Shown one piece after another: positions 56,612 to 64,000 of a DNA stretch of 64,000 bases. Location of the stretch: assembly GCA_017795085.1 (NCBI GenBank), contig CP051246.1, positions 372,001 through 436,000 on the forward strand. Direction: 5' to 3'. The stretch is from Salegentibacter sp. (GTDB lineage Bacteria > Bacteroidota > Bacteroidia > Flavobacteriales > Flavobacteriaceae). The position numbers were made by a program, and so were the translations under genes. How positions within the stretch are numbered: the first letter of the stretch is position 1; every line of letters starts with the position of its first letter. The notes beneath the pieces are model-generated. The model was not told the origin of the DNA, did not search any database, and worked only from the letters and a program-made list of their open reading frames with translations.

Positions 56612-57616
56612 TCAAAAATTTGAGAATTTTTGCTTTTTTAGAATGAAATAATTCCAAACCAGCGAGTTCAAGACCGCATATTTTTTCTTTAGCTTACTGT
56701 TTTTTCTTTTTGTAAGCATTCTTTTGAGGTATAAGTAAAAACTAAAATGTGCCTGAATTATTGCATAGAAATGTGCAAAACGTCCTTCAAAAATAAATTT
56801 GATTGCGGCTATTCCATCTAAAACCAATCGAAAGAAAACAATAAAGCAAACTTGCGGTGCGGCTACATTTTTTATCAGACAAAATAAACTGTTTCTAAAA
56901 TTCAAAAAGGTTTTCCTGGGATTCATAGCATCTAAAGTAGCCCCACCTAAATGATATACTCTTGAATTAGCTGCAAACTTTATTTTATAGTCTAAATTAT
57001 ATAAGCGCCAACAAAGATCAATCTCTTCCTGGTGAGCAAAAAAATCTTCATCGAACATCTGGGCCTCAAAAAAATGTTCATTTCTAATGGCTAAGCAGGC
57101 GCCACTGGCCCAAAAAATATAGGCATCGTCATTATATTGCCCGTGGTCTTCTTCCAAATGATCGAATATACGGCCACGGCAAAACGGATACCCCAATTTA
57201 TCAACGTATCCCCCTGCAGCACCCGCATATTCAAAATAATTTTTCTTTTTATAATCTAGTAATTTAGGTTGAACAGCAGCCGTTTTAGGTTCGTTTTTAA
57301 AAATTTCAAGAATGGGAAGTAGCCAGTTTTCACTAACTTCTACATCGCTGTTTAGGAGGATGAAAATATCTTCTCGAACCGATTGAAGTGCATCGTTGTA
57401 ACCCCTGGCGTATCCGCCATTTATTTTATTCCTGATAATTTTAACCGAAGGGAAATTTTTCTCCAAAAAACTAACTGAATCGTCGGTTGAAGCATTATCG
57501 GCAACATATATCGTTGCCTCCGTGGAAAACTGTACGACTGAAGGTAAGAACTCTTCTAAAAGGGTTTTTCCGTTCCAGTTTAAAACTACTACGGCTATAG
57601 ATAAATCAGTTTTCAT
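56612..57616 (-). CDS. Family 2 glycosyltransferase
   Basis: 334 residues; GT-A fold with VVVLNWNGKTLLEEFLP, YVADNASTDDSV, GGYARGYNDAL and LLNSDVEVSENWL (D-x-D-like). It resembles rhamnosyltransferase-type enzymes with a C-terminal hydrophobic helix. It uses a nucleotide sugar, target unknown. The start overlaps the end of the HsdR_N gene by 11 bp, so they are co-transcribed. Confidence 0.9.
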   Translation of the reverse strand: MKTDLSIAVVVLNWNGKTLLEEFLPSVVQFSTEATIYVADNASTDDSVSFLEKNFPSVKIIRNKINGGYARGYNDALQSVREDIFILLNSDVEVSENWLLPILEIFKNEPKTAAVQPKLLDYKKKNYFEYAGAAGGYVDKLGYPFCRGRIFDHLEEDHGQYNDDAYIFWASGACLAIRNEHFFEAQMFDEDFFAHQEEIDLCWRLYNLDYKIKFAANSRVYHLGGATLDAMNPRKTFLNFRNSLFCLIKNVAAPQVCFIVFFRLVLDGIAAIKFIFEGRFAHFYAIIQAHFSFYLYLKRMLTKRKNSKLKKKYAVLNSLVWNYFILKKQKFSNF

Positions 57617-58061
57617 TTTTTGTTTTTTGAGGAAGCTCTGGTAGGAATTTATAAGTTTCCGCTTCGTAATCTAATTGGCAGTAATAATGTTGTAGGCCGT
57701 TGGTCACCATTAAATATTCAGCATTTAGGCTTAAGTTGTATCGGGCAATCTGATCAAAAGTTTCCTGAGTGATTTTTATATGTGGTGCTTTACATTCTAC
57801 CACTAAAAAAATACTTCCGTCGGCATTGTAGACCACCACATCATAACGCTTCAGCAATTTTCCTATTTTTAATTGCTTTTCAGCGTTTATATGACTTTTT
57901 GGATAGCGTTTATCTTCGGTTAAAAACCTGATACAATGCTGGCGTACCCATTCTTCGGGGGTTAACACGAGAAATTTTTTCCGAAGTTCATCAAAAACGG
58001 CTATTTTATTTTCTTTATTTTTGAACCGGAATTCATACCGGGGAAAATTAAGGTCTAACAT
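57606..58061 (-). CDS. HsdR_N domain protein (type I restriction enzyme R-like)
   Basis: 151 residues forming a PD-(D/E)xK nuclease-like domain: D74 in RYDVVVYN and E89-x-K91 in VVECKAP, with LTPEEWVRQHCIRFLTEDKRYP before it. No helicase or methylase subunit is present, so it is not a restriction system. Similar single-domain proteins are common in Bacteroidetes. The link to the glycosyltransferase is unexplained. Confidence 0.85.
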   Translation of the reverse strand: MLDLNFPRYEFRFKNKENKIAVFDELRKKFLVLTPEEWVRQHCIRFLTEDKRYPKSHINAEKQLKIGKLLKRYDVVVYNADGSIFLVVECKAPHIKITQETFDQIARYNLSLNAEYLMVTNGLQHYYCQLDYEAETYKFLPELPQKTKNEN

Positions 58062-58117
58062 AGGCCAAAAATAGCAAAGTTGAATGTATTTCCCGCCGAA
58101 CCGGCAAAAAGCTTTAC

Positions 58118-59122
58118 ATGGAAGAAGCCATACAAATTGTAAATAATATTCAGCAGGGCAAACTTGCTCCTGTTTATTTTTTGATGGGCGAGGAGCCCTA
58201 TTATGTTGATAAAATTTCTGATTTTATTGCTGAAAATGTGCTTACGGAAGAAGAGCGCGGTTTTAATCAGATGATGTTGTATGGACGCGATACCAGTGTT
58301 GATGAAATTGCCAGCAATGCACGTCGTTTCCCGATGATGGCTGAAAAACAGGTAGTGATTGTAAAAGAAGCGCAAGAGCTATCACGGACCATTGAAAATT
58401 TAACAGCTTATGCCGAAAATCCGCAGCCTACCACAGTGTTGGTTATATGTTATAAATACAAGAAAATCGATAAGCGGAAAAAGCTCTATAAAGCCGTAAA
58501 AAAATCGGGGGTGATTTTTGAAAGTAAACGTCTTTATGAAAACCAGGTAGGAAGCTGGATACAGAAAACCTTGAAAAACCGGGATTATAGTATCTCTCCG
58601 AAAGCCGCACAAATGTTGGTAGAGTTTCTGGGTACCGATTTAGGGAAAATTAATAATGAACTGGAAAAGTTACAATTAATTACGCCAAAAGGTACACAAA
58701 TAACTCCTGAGCTGATTGAAGAGAATATAGGTATTAGTAAAGATTTTAATAATTTCGAGCTTCGAAATGCCATTGGACAGCGGGATACTTTAAAAGCTCA
58801 TCGAATTATTAATTATTTTGCCCAGAACCCGAAAGATAATCCGCTGGTGGTTACAGTATCTTTGCTTTACTCTTATTTTTCGCAATTACTGCAATATCAC
58901 GGCCTGCCCGATAAATCAAAGGCAAGTGTAGCCAAACAACTAAAGATAAATCCATATTTTGTACAGGATTATACACTTGCAGCAAAAAATTACCCAATGA
59001 AAAAAGTGAGCCATGTGATCGATTTACTACACCAAACCGATGCTAAAAGCAAAGGAATTGGAGCTGCAAATGTTGCCCATGGCGATTTATTGAAGGAATT
59101 ACTGGTAAAAATAATGCATTAA
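58118..59122 (+). CDS. holA: DNA polymerase III subunit delta
   Basis: Delta subunit of the clamp loader. 334 residues with MEEAIQIVNNIQQGKLAPVYFLMGEEPYYVDKIS, ENVLTEEERGFNQMMLYGRD, VEFLGTDLGKINNELEKL and NFELRNAIGQRD. ATG at 58118; menA starts 1 bp after its stop. Confidence 0.93.
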   Translation: MEEAIQIVNNIQQGKLAPVYFLMGEEPYYVDKISDFIAENVLTEEERGFNQMMLYGRDTSVDEIASNARRFPMMAEKQVVIVKEAQELSRTIENLTAYAENPQPTTVLVICYKYKKIDKRKKLYKAVKKSGVIFESKRLYENQVGSWIQKTLKNRDYSISPKAAQMLVEFLGTDLGKINNELEKLQLITPKGTQITPELIEENIGISKDFNNFELRNAIGQRDTLKAHRIINYFAQNPKDNPLVVTVSLLYSYFSQLLQYHGLPDKSKASVAKQLKINPYFVQDYTLAAKNYPMKKVSHVIDLLHQTDAKSKGIGAANVAHGDLLKELLVKIMH

Positions 59123-59123
59123 G

Positions 59124-60026
59124 ATGAGTAAATTTAATTCCTGGATAAGTGCTGCACGGCTACGTACTTTGCCTCTTTCAGTATCGGGTATTATTGTAGG
59201 GACTACTATTGCCATACAATATGGTTATTTTAATATCGCTATTTTTAGCCTGGCCCTGGCAACTACACTCGGACTTCAGATTTTATCAAATTTTGCCAAT
59301 GATTATGGGGATGGCGTGAAAGGAACTGATAATAAAGATCGTGTTGGGCCCCAGCGAGCATTGCAAAGTGGCCTTATCACTCAAAAAGAAATGAAACAGG
59401 GAATTATAATTACTACGGTAGTTACCTTGTTCCTAGCTATTTTACTTATTTATGCGGCTTTCGGAAAAGAGAATTTGGTATTTACCTTGCTATTTTTCTT
59501 ATTAGGGCTTGGGGCGATTGCTGCAGCAATAAAATATACCATAGGCACTAGCGCTTATGGTTATAGGGGACTGGGGGATGTTTTTGTTTTTATTTTCTTT
59601 GGTCTGGTAGCTGTGTATGGCTCTTATTTTTTATACGCTCACGATTTTAAATGGCAAGTGTTATTACCGGCCTTTACCATTGGTTTTTTAAGCATGGCTG
59701 TGCTTAATTTAAATAATATGCGCGACCATATTTCCGATAAAAAAGCCGGCAAGGAGACCCTGGTGGTAAAAATGGGAGCAAAAAACGCTAAAAATTATCA
59801 TTATTTTTTGATTATTGCCGCTATTGGTTGCCTGGTAATATACACGGTTTTAAGTCTGAAAAATGCATTTGATTTCTTATATCTTCCAGCACTGGTTCCT
59901 TTAATTCTACATTTAAAAAGAGTAGTTGAAAATGAAAATCCAATGTTGCTTGATCCCGAGTTAAAAGTTTTGGCACTTTCTACCTTTGCCACGGCCTTGC
60001 TTTTCGGGCTGGGACAACTTATTTAG
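59124..60026 (+). CDS. menA: 1,4-dihydroxy-2-naphthoate octaprenyltransferase
   Basis: UbiA-family membrane prenyltransferase of menaquinone synthesis. 300 residues, about eight helices, with the first prenyl-diphosphate motif NFANDYGDGVKGTDNKDRVGPQR and second region NLNNMRDHISDKKAGKETLVVKMG. Directly follows holA. Confidence 0.95.
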   Translation: MSKFNSWISAARLRTLPLSVSGIIVGTTIAIQYGYFNIAIFSLALATTLGLQILSNFANDYGDGVKGTDNKDRVGPQRALQSGLITQKEMKQGIIITTVVTLFLAILLIYAAFGKENLVFTLLFFLLGLGAIAAAIKYTIGTSAYGYRGLGDVFVFIFFGLVAVYGSYFLYAHDFKWQVLLPAFTIGFLSMAVLNLNNMRDHISDKKAGKETLVVKMGAKNAKNYHYFLIIAAIGCLVIYTVLSLKNAFDFLYLPALVPLILHLKRVVENENPMLLDPELKVLALSTFATALLFGLGQLI

Positions 60027-60254
60027 ATTTTGGGTTTAACAAAATATTATGCACTGTAGTTCTTGTTATATAAAGTCCTTACAAGCTAAATACTCTGGGG
60101 TATTTTCGGGAATGGGTTCCCCCTTCGGGGTTAGGGGCTTTTAACAAAATTATATAAAGTTTAAAGCCGTATAAAAATAGCTGAATGCTTACTTTTAGGA
60201 GTCATTGCAGTAATGTGATATTAATAATATTGTTCAACCAAAAAGTTTCTAAAA

Positions 60255-60935
60255 ATGAGAATTAGTTTTTATGGCCAAAGTTGCCTGGGATTGGAGATTG
60301 GAGATATTAATGTACTGGTAGACCCTTTTATAACTGGAAATGATCTTGCTAAAGATAAAATAGATATAGATTCGCTTAAAGCCGATTATATTTTGCTTAC
60401 CCACGCGCATCAAGATCATACCTTAGATGCTGAAAGTATTGCCAAACGCACCGGGGCCGTAATTGTGAGCAATTTTGAAATTGCAGGCTATTATGAGGAA
60501 AAAGGAATAGAAGTTCACCCTATGAATCATGGTGGGAGCTGGGATTTTGATTTCGGTGCCGTAAAATACGTAAATGCAATCCATACCAGTTCTTTTCCAG
60601 ATGGGACTTATGGCGGCCAGCCCGGTGGTTTCGTTATAGAAGGCGAACACAAAAATATCTATATAGCCGGTGACACAGCTTTAACTATGGATATGAAACT
60701 TATTCCGCTGCATACAAAACTAGACCTGGCTATTTTACCTATTGGTGATAACTTTACCATGGGAGTTGACGATGCCATTGTTGCAAGTGATTTTGTGGAA
60801 TGTGATAAGGTTTTAGGCTGCCACTATGATACTTTTGGCTATATTGAAATTGACCATGATGAAGCCAAAAAGAAATTTTATGAAAAAGGAAAAGACCTTA
60901 TGCTTTTAGAAATCGGGGAAAGTTTGGATATTTAG
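60255..60935 (+). CDS. Metal-dependent hydrolase (UPF0173, MBL fold)
   Basis: 226 residues; metallo-beta-lactamase fold with HAHQDH (H50, H52, D54, H55). Function unknown; it lies between menA and menC, but the long gaps (228 and 366 bp) with repeats make an operon unlikely. Confidence 0.9.
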   Translation: MRISFYGQSCLGLEIGDINVLVDPFITGNDLAKDKIDIDSLKADYILLTHAHQDHTLDAESIAKRTGAVIVSNFEIAGYYEEKGIEVHPMNHGGSWDFDFGAVKYVNAIHTSSFPDGTYGGQPGGFVIEGEHKNIYIAGDTALTMDMKLIPLHTKLDLAILPIGDNFTMGVDDAIVASDFVECDKVLGCHYDTFGYIEIDHDEAKKKFYEKGKDLMLLEIGESLDI

Positions 60936-61066
60936 AGAGTTCGAATTTTAGATTATTGGAAAAATTCAGAAACTCTTATACAATCCTGTTTATGAAGTTG
61001 AAATTAAGGATCAATTCTAAAAATCTAAAGTATTAATCTTGGCCCGTAATAAGTTATAATTTCATT

Positions 61067-61095
61067 GTCACTCTGAACTTGATTCAGGGTCTAAC
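61067..61095 (+). repeat. REP-like palindrome
   Basis: GTCACTCTGAACTTGATTCAG and flanks, stem CTGAA/TTCAG; forms part of a family with 46895-46921 and 61220-61244. Confidence 0.55.
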
Positions 61096-61219
61096 AATAT
61101 ATAAATAGTTAGTGTAATTAGTTCTTGTGAATATTAATTAAGTCCTTTGTTTAGCTGAGCTTGTCGAGGCTTATTTAGGATGCTCTCATTAAAATGTTAC
61201 TGATTTTTAATATTATTAG

Positions 61220-61244
61220 ATGCTGAAACGAGTTCAGCATGACG
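61220..61244 (-). repeat. REP-like palindrome, inverted
   Basis: Eight-pair stem ATGCTGAA (61220-61227) with TTCAGCAT (61233-61240), followed by GACG. Its reverse complement reads CGTCATGCTGAACTC and matches the other two copies. Confidence 0.6.
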
Positions 61245-61301
61245 TAAAATGCACTATTACAAATAAGGGTTAATCAAGTGCTAATTATCCAAAAACATCA
61301 G

Positions 61302-62336
61302 ATGACGGCAATCTACAATCAATATATTTTAAATTTTAAACGCCCCAGTGGAACTTCCCGGGGCGTTCTTACTACCAAAGAGACCTGGTTCCTTGAAATT
61401 AGAGATGGAAACAGGACAGGAATTGGTGAATGTGGTATTCTGCGAAGCCTTAGTGTTGATGATCGCCCCGATTATGAAAAAAAACTCAAATGGGTTTGTG
61501 AAAATATTAATTTGGGTGCTGAAGAATTATGGAAAGCCTTAAAAGAATATCCCAGTATTCAGTTTGGTGTAGAAATGGCTTTTCGCTCGCTGGAAGCCGA
61601 AAATAAATTTGAATTGTTTTCTTCAGCATTCACAATGGGAAAAGCTGCTATTCCTATAAATGGCCTAATATGGATGGGGGAAAAGGCTTTTATGAAAGAA
61701 CAAATTTCAGAAAAAATCAAAGCTGGCTTTAACTGTATTAAGATGAAAATCGGTGCGATTAATTTTGAAACGGAAATATCGCTGTTAAAATATATAAGAA
61801 GTGAATTCCCTTCCAAAGAAATCGAACTCCGCGTAGATGCTAATGGAGCTTTTACCCCTGAAGAAGCTCCGGAAAAATTAATGCGGTTAAGTGAACTCGA
61901 TTTACACAGTATAGAGCAACCTATAAAACAAGGGCAATGGGCAGCAATGACTGATTTATGCAAAAAAACGCCACTTCCCATTGCTTTGGATGAAGAGCTA
62001 ATCGGGGTTTTTGATTTTGAAGAAAAAGAGAAATTATTAAAAACCATTAATCCGCAGTATTTAATTTTTAAACCAAGCCTTATCGGTGGTTTTCGCGGAA
62101 CACAGGAATGGATAGATTTGGCAGAAAAATATAGCATAAATTGGTGGGTAACAAGTGCTCTGGAAAGCAATGTGGGACTAAGCGCCATAGCACAGTGGAC
62201 CTATACAAAAAACACCAAAATACCCCAGGGGTTGGGTACCGGAAGTTTATATACCAATAATTTTGAAAGTCCTTTGGAGGTGAAGGATGGGAAAATCCAA
62301 TATAATCCCGATATTTCGTGGAAATTTAAAATTTAA
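61302..62336 (+). CDS. menC: o-Succinylbenzoate synthase
   Basis: Enolase-superfamily enzyme of menaquinone synthesis. 344 residues from ATG 61302 (TAIYNQYILNF); the GTG at 61278 is less likely. Catalytic Lys in IKMKIG, metal ligands in RVDANGAF, IEQP and LDEEL, second Lys in IFKPSLIGGF. The CPBP gene follows after 3 bp. Confidence 0.93.
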   Translation: MTAIYNQYILNFKRPSGTSRGVLTTKETWFLEIRDGNRTGIGECGILRSLSVDDRPDYEKKLKWVCENINLGAEELWKALKEYPSIQFGVEMAFRSLEAENKFELFSSAFTMGKAAIPINGLIWMGEKAFMKEQISEKIKAGFNCIKMKIGAINFETEISLLKYIRSEFPSKEIELRVDANGAFTPEEAPEKLMRLSELDLHSIEQPIKQGQWAAMTDLCKKTPLPIALDEELIGVFDFEEKEKLLKTINPQYLIFKPSLIGGFRGTQEWIDLAEKYSINWWVTSALESNVGLSAIAQWTYTKNTKIPQGLGTGSLYTNNFESPLEVKDGKIQYNPDISWKFKI

Positions 62337-62339
62337 TGA

Positions 62340-63263
62340 ATGTACATAGCACAGGCTTATAAAGGTAAAACCGATTTTTGGAGATATCTTATTCCCATAG
62401 TTTTATTTTGTGGTTTAATGGTTCTCAATTATGCGGTCATGCAATTTCTTGACCTGGATTTTGAAAAAATGATAAAAGAAGAGATTGCTGCAAAAGGTTC
62501 CAACAGGGTTTTTCTGGAAAATCTTATACCATTTGTAATATTTTTTGGGGCGTTGTTTTTTTGGGTCAAGGTCGTGCATAACCAACCCATAAAAGCACTT
62601 ACAACAACTCGAAAAAAAATAGATTGGAGTAGGTTTTTTTTCGGGTTTAGCTTGGTGACAATATTTTCGGCAGGTTCAATTTTGATTGATTACTATGTGA
62701 ACCCTGAAGATTATTTATGGAATTTTAATCTTGATAAATTCCTGATTTTGGCAGTTATTTCAATCATATTAATTCCCATACAAACCGGTTTTGAAGAATA
62801 TTTCTTCCGAGGGTATCTAATGCAGGGAATTGGTGTTTTGGCCGGTAACCGGTGGGTTCCTTTGGTAGTGACATCAGTAATTTTTGGAGGGTTACATTAC
62901 TTTAATCCGGAAGTTGCCAAAATGGGAGATATTATTATGATAAGTTATATAGGTATGGGGTTTGTCTTCGGCATAATTACCTTAATGGATGAAGGCCTTG
63001 AACTCGCCCTTGGTTTTCACGCCGCCAATAATATGGTAGTAGCCTTATTGGTGACGGCAGATTGGACGGCATTTCAAACAGAGTCAATTTTTAAAGATAT
63101 CTCAAACCCTTCTGTAAGTTGGGATGTACTTATTCCTATTTTTATATTTTACCCAATTTTACTTTTTATAATGGCCCGAAAATATGCCTGGAAAAATTGG
63201 AAGCAAAAATTATTTGGAAAAGTAGAAAATCAGGAAAGTTTAAAAATTTCGGAAGAAAGTTAA
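62340..63263 (+). CDS. CPBP family intramembrane glutamic protease
   Basis: 307 residues, about eight helices, motifs EEYFFRG (E152-E153, R157), H186 and HAANN (H226, N230) of the CAAX-processing/Abi family. Function here unknown. It lies between menC and menE and is likely co-transcribed with them. Confidence 0.9.
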   Translation: MYIAQAYKGKTDFWRYLIPIVLFCGLMVLNYAVMQFLDLDFEKMIKEEIAAKGSNRVFLENLIPFVIFFGALFFWVKVVHNQPIKALTTTRKKIDWSRFFFGFSLVTIFSAGSILIDYYVNPEDYLWNFNLDKFLILAVISIILIPIQTGFEEYFFRGYLMQGIGVLAGNRWVPLVVTSVIFGGLHYFNPEVAKMGDIIMISYIGMGFVFGIITLMDEGLELALGFHAANNMVVALLVTADWTAFQTESIFKDISNPSVSWDVLIPIFIFYPILLFIMARKYAWKNWKQKLFGKVENQESLKISEES

Positions 63264-63325
63264 GATTATCGCAACAATTTCCTAACTTTAAATAAGCTAA
63301 AATATAACAATTTTGGGTGTAAGAT

Positions 63326-64000
63326 ATGGCAGAAAAATATAAAGTCCCGGAAACGCATCCGGATTTCAGGCTTAACAAGCGTTATTTCTCCAATGCCGAT
63401 CTTTATCAGGTTGCTTACAGCTTTATAAAAGAAGGGGAGCCTTATGAAGAAAGAATCGGTGATTTCCTATTGGATTGGCTGAAACCTGGTAGCAAGGTTG
63501 AGGTACAAACTTCAGGCTCGACCGGAACTCCCAAAAAATTCAGGATTAAAAAAGAACATATGGTGAACTCGGCATTGGCAACGTCAAAATTTTTTAAGCT
63601 GCCCGCTGCCACAACTTCATTAATGTGCCTTCCTGCCGGTTATATTGCAGGTAAAATGATGCTGGTTAGAGCCATGGTTTTAGGGTGGCATATAGATTTG
63701 GTACCCCCATCATCAAATCCTTTAGATCAGGTTTTTAAGCGTTATGATTTTTGTGCGATGACGCCTTTTCAGTTAGATAATTCTATTGGAAGATTGCACT
63801 TGATTAAAAAGTTGATAGTTGGCGGGGGAGCGGTTTCCAATAAATTACAAAAAATGGTGAAAGATGTTGATACTAAAGTTTATGAAACTTATGGTATGAC
63901 AGAGACTGTAACGCATATTGCTGCCAAGAGAATAAACCCGAAGAAAAACCTGCAAAAATTCCGTCCTTTTAAGGTTCTTCCTCATATTACAATTTCAAAA
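63326..64000 (+). CDS. menE: o-Succinylbenzoate-CoA ligase (partial)
   Basis: The first 225 codons of an AMP-binding ligase: phosphate loop TSGSTGTPKK (62-71), PAGYIAGKMMLVRA, LIVGGGAVSN and YETYGMTET. The gene is cut by the right edge. Together with menA and menC nearby it points to menaquinone. Alternative: another acyl-CoA synthetase, less likely in this place. Confidence 0.9.
   Translation, partial: MAEKYKVPETHPDFRLNKRYFSNADLYQVAYSFIKEGEPYEERIGDFLLDWLKPGSKVEVQTSGSTGTPKKFRIKKEHMVNSALATSKFFKLPAATTSLMCLPAGYIAGKMMLVRAMVLGWHIDLVPPSSNPLDQVFKRYDFCAMTPFQLDNSIGRLHLIKKLIVGGGAVSNKLQKMVKDVDTKVYETYGMTETVTHIAAKRINPKKNLQKFRPFKVLPHITISK

Larger units (their letters stand above)
60936..61301. other. Intergenic region hydrolase-menC (366 bp)
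   Basis: No gene. It holds two REP-like palindromes in opposite directions (61067-61095 and 61220-61244) and an AGCTGAGCTTGTCGAGGCT-type element near 61153; see the repeat entries. Confidence 0.7.

Noticed and set aside
57606..58061. Restriction-modification system
   Set aside because: Only an HsdR_N-like domain is present; no HsdM, HsdS or helicase part is nearby.
61559..62188. Minus-strand frame of 209 codons
   Set aside because: Shadow of menC; composition (Ser/Ile/Pro-rich) and lack of family motifs show it is not real.

Overview
This 64 kb window is chromosomal DNA from a member of the Bacteroidota, almost certainly a Flavobacteriaceae (a marine lineage such as Gramella/Salegentibacter/Zunongwangia is my guess, not proven). 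The base composition is low in GC. Promoters fit the Bacteroidetes sigma consensus (TTTG, about 18-21 nt, TAnnTTTG). Ribosome-binding sites are nearly absent except in front of rpsU. Type IX secretion parts (PorT, plug protein), a TamL-type lipoprotein and menaquinone genes are present, and the order rpsU-xerC-hpf-tRNAs-tuf-trpT-secE-nusG-rplKAJL-rpoBC is intact. I see no prophage, insertion sequence, CRISPR array or rRNA operon; this is mainly core genome.

Layout. 1-6 kb (minus strand): pnp (cut by the window edge), rpsO, accD, fbaA, tamL. 6-20 kb: an SpoU-family RNA methyltransferase, porT and ubiE/menG, the trkAH potassium uptake operon, a PLP aminotransferase, a fatty acid desaturase, rsmG, pruA, an NRDE protein, then a minus-strand operon plug-DUF3667-apaG. 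20-27 kb: a GDSL lipoprotein, a DUF2851 gene broken by one stop and two frameshifts, a PspC-like membrane protein, an alanine/sodium symporter with an unusual extracytoplasmic N-terminus, a frameshifted helix-hairpin-helix gene and an acyl-CoA dehydrogenase. 27-42.5 kb: the translation/transcription block from rpsU to rpoC with five tRNA genes. 42.6-58 kb: a SWIM/SNF2 helicase-like protein, DUF3467, Ppx/GppA, a second symporter, RF3, a periplasmic protein with an OmpA C-terminus, idi-queD-bcp, an OmpA-type lipoprotein, and a glycosyltransferase with an HsdR_N-type protein. 58-64 kb: holA, then menA, a metallo-hydrolase, menC, a CPBP protease and menE (cut by the edge).

How they work together. 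The central block makes ribosomal stalk and L1/L11 proteins, EF-Tu, RNA polymerase and their partners; rpsU carries a near-perfect Shine-Dalgarno that fits the published autoregulation of bS21 in Flavobacteriia. menA, menC, menE and ubiE/menG belong to menaquinone synthesis. PorT and the plug protein serve type IX secretion. TamL and the two OmpA proteins serve the outer membrane.

The points I would look at first: the periplasmic glutamine-amidotransferase-like domain joined to OmpA (52.2-53.8 kb); the symporter fused to SprB-like and lipoyl-like domains (22.7-24.8 kb); the rpsU Shine-Dalgarno and the terminator-like hairpin that ends on the xerC start codon; a terminator hidden in the first codons of the helix-hairpin-helix gene; the cluster of single-base lesions between 21.1 and 25.4 kb; and a small family of REP-like palindromes. 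None of these is proven to be a new system; they are the places where sequence structure exceeds simple annotation.
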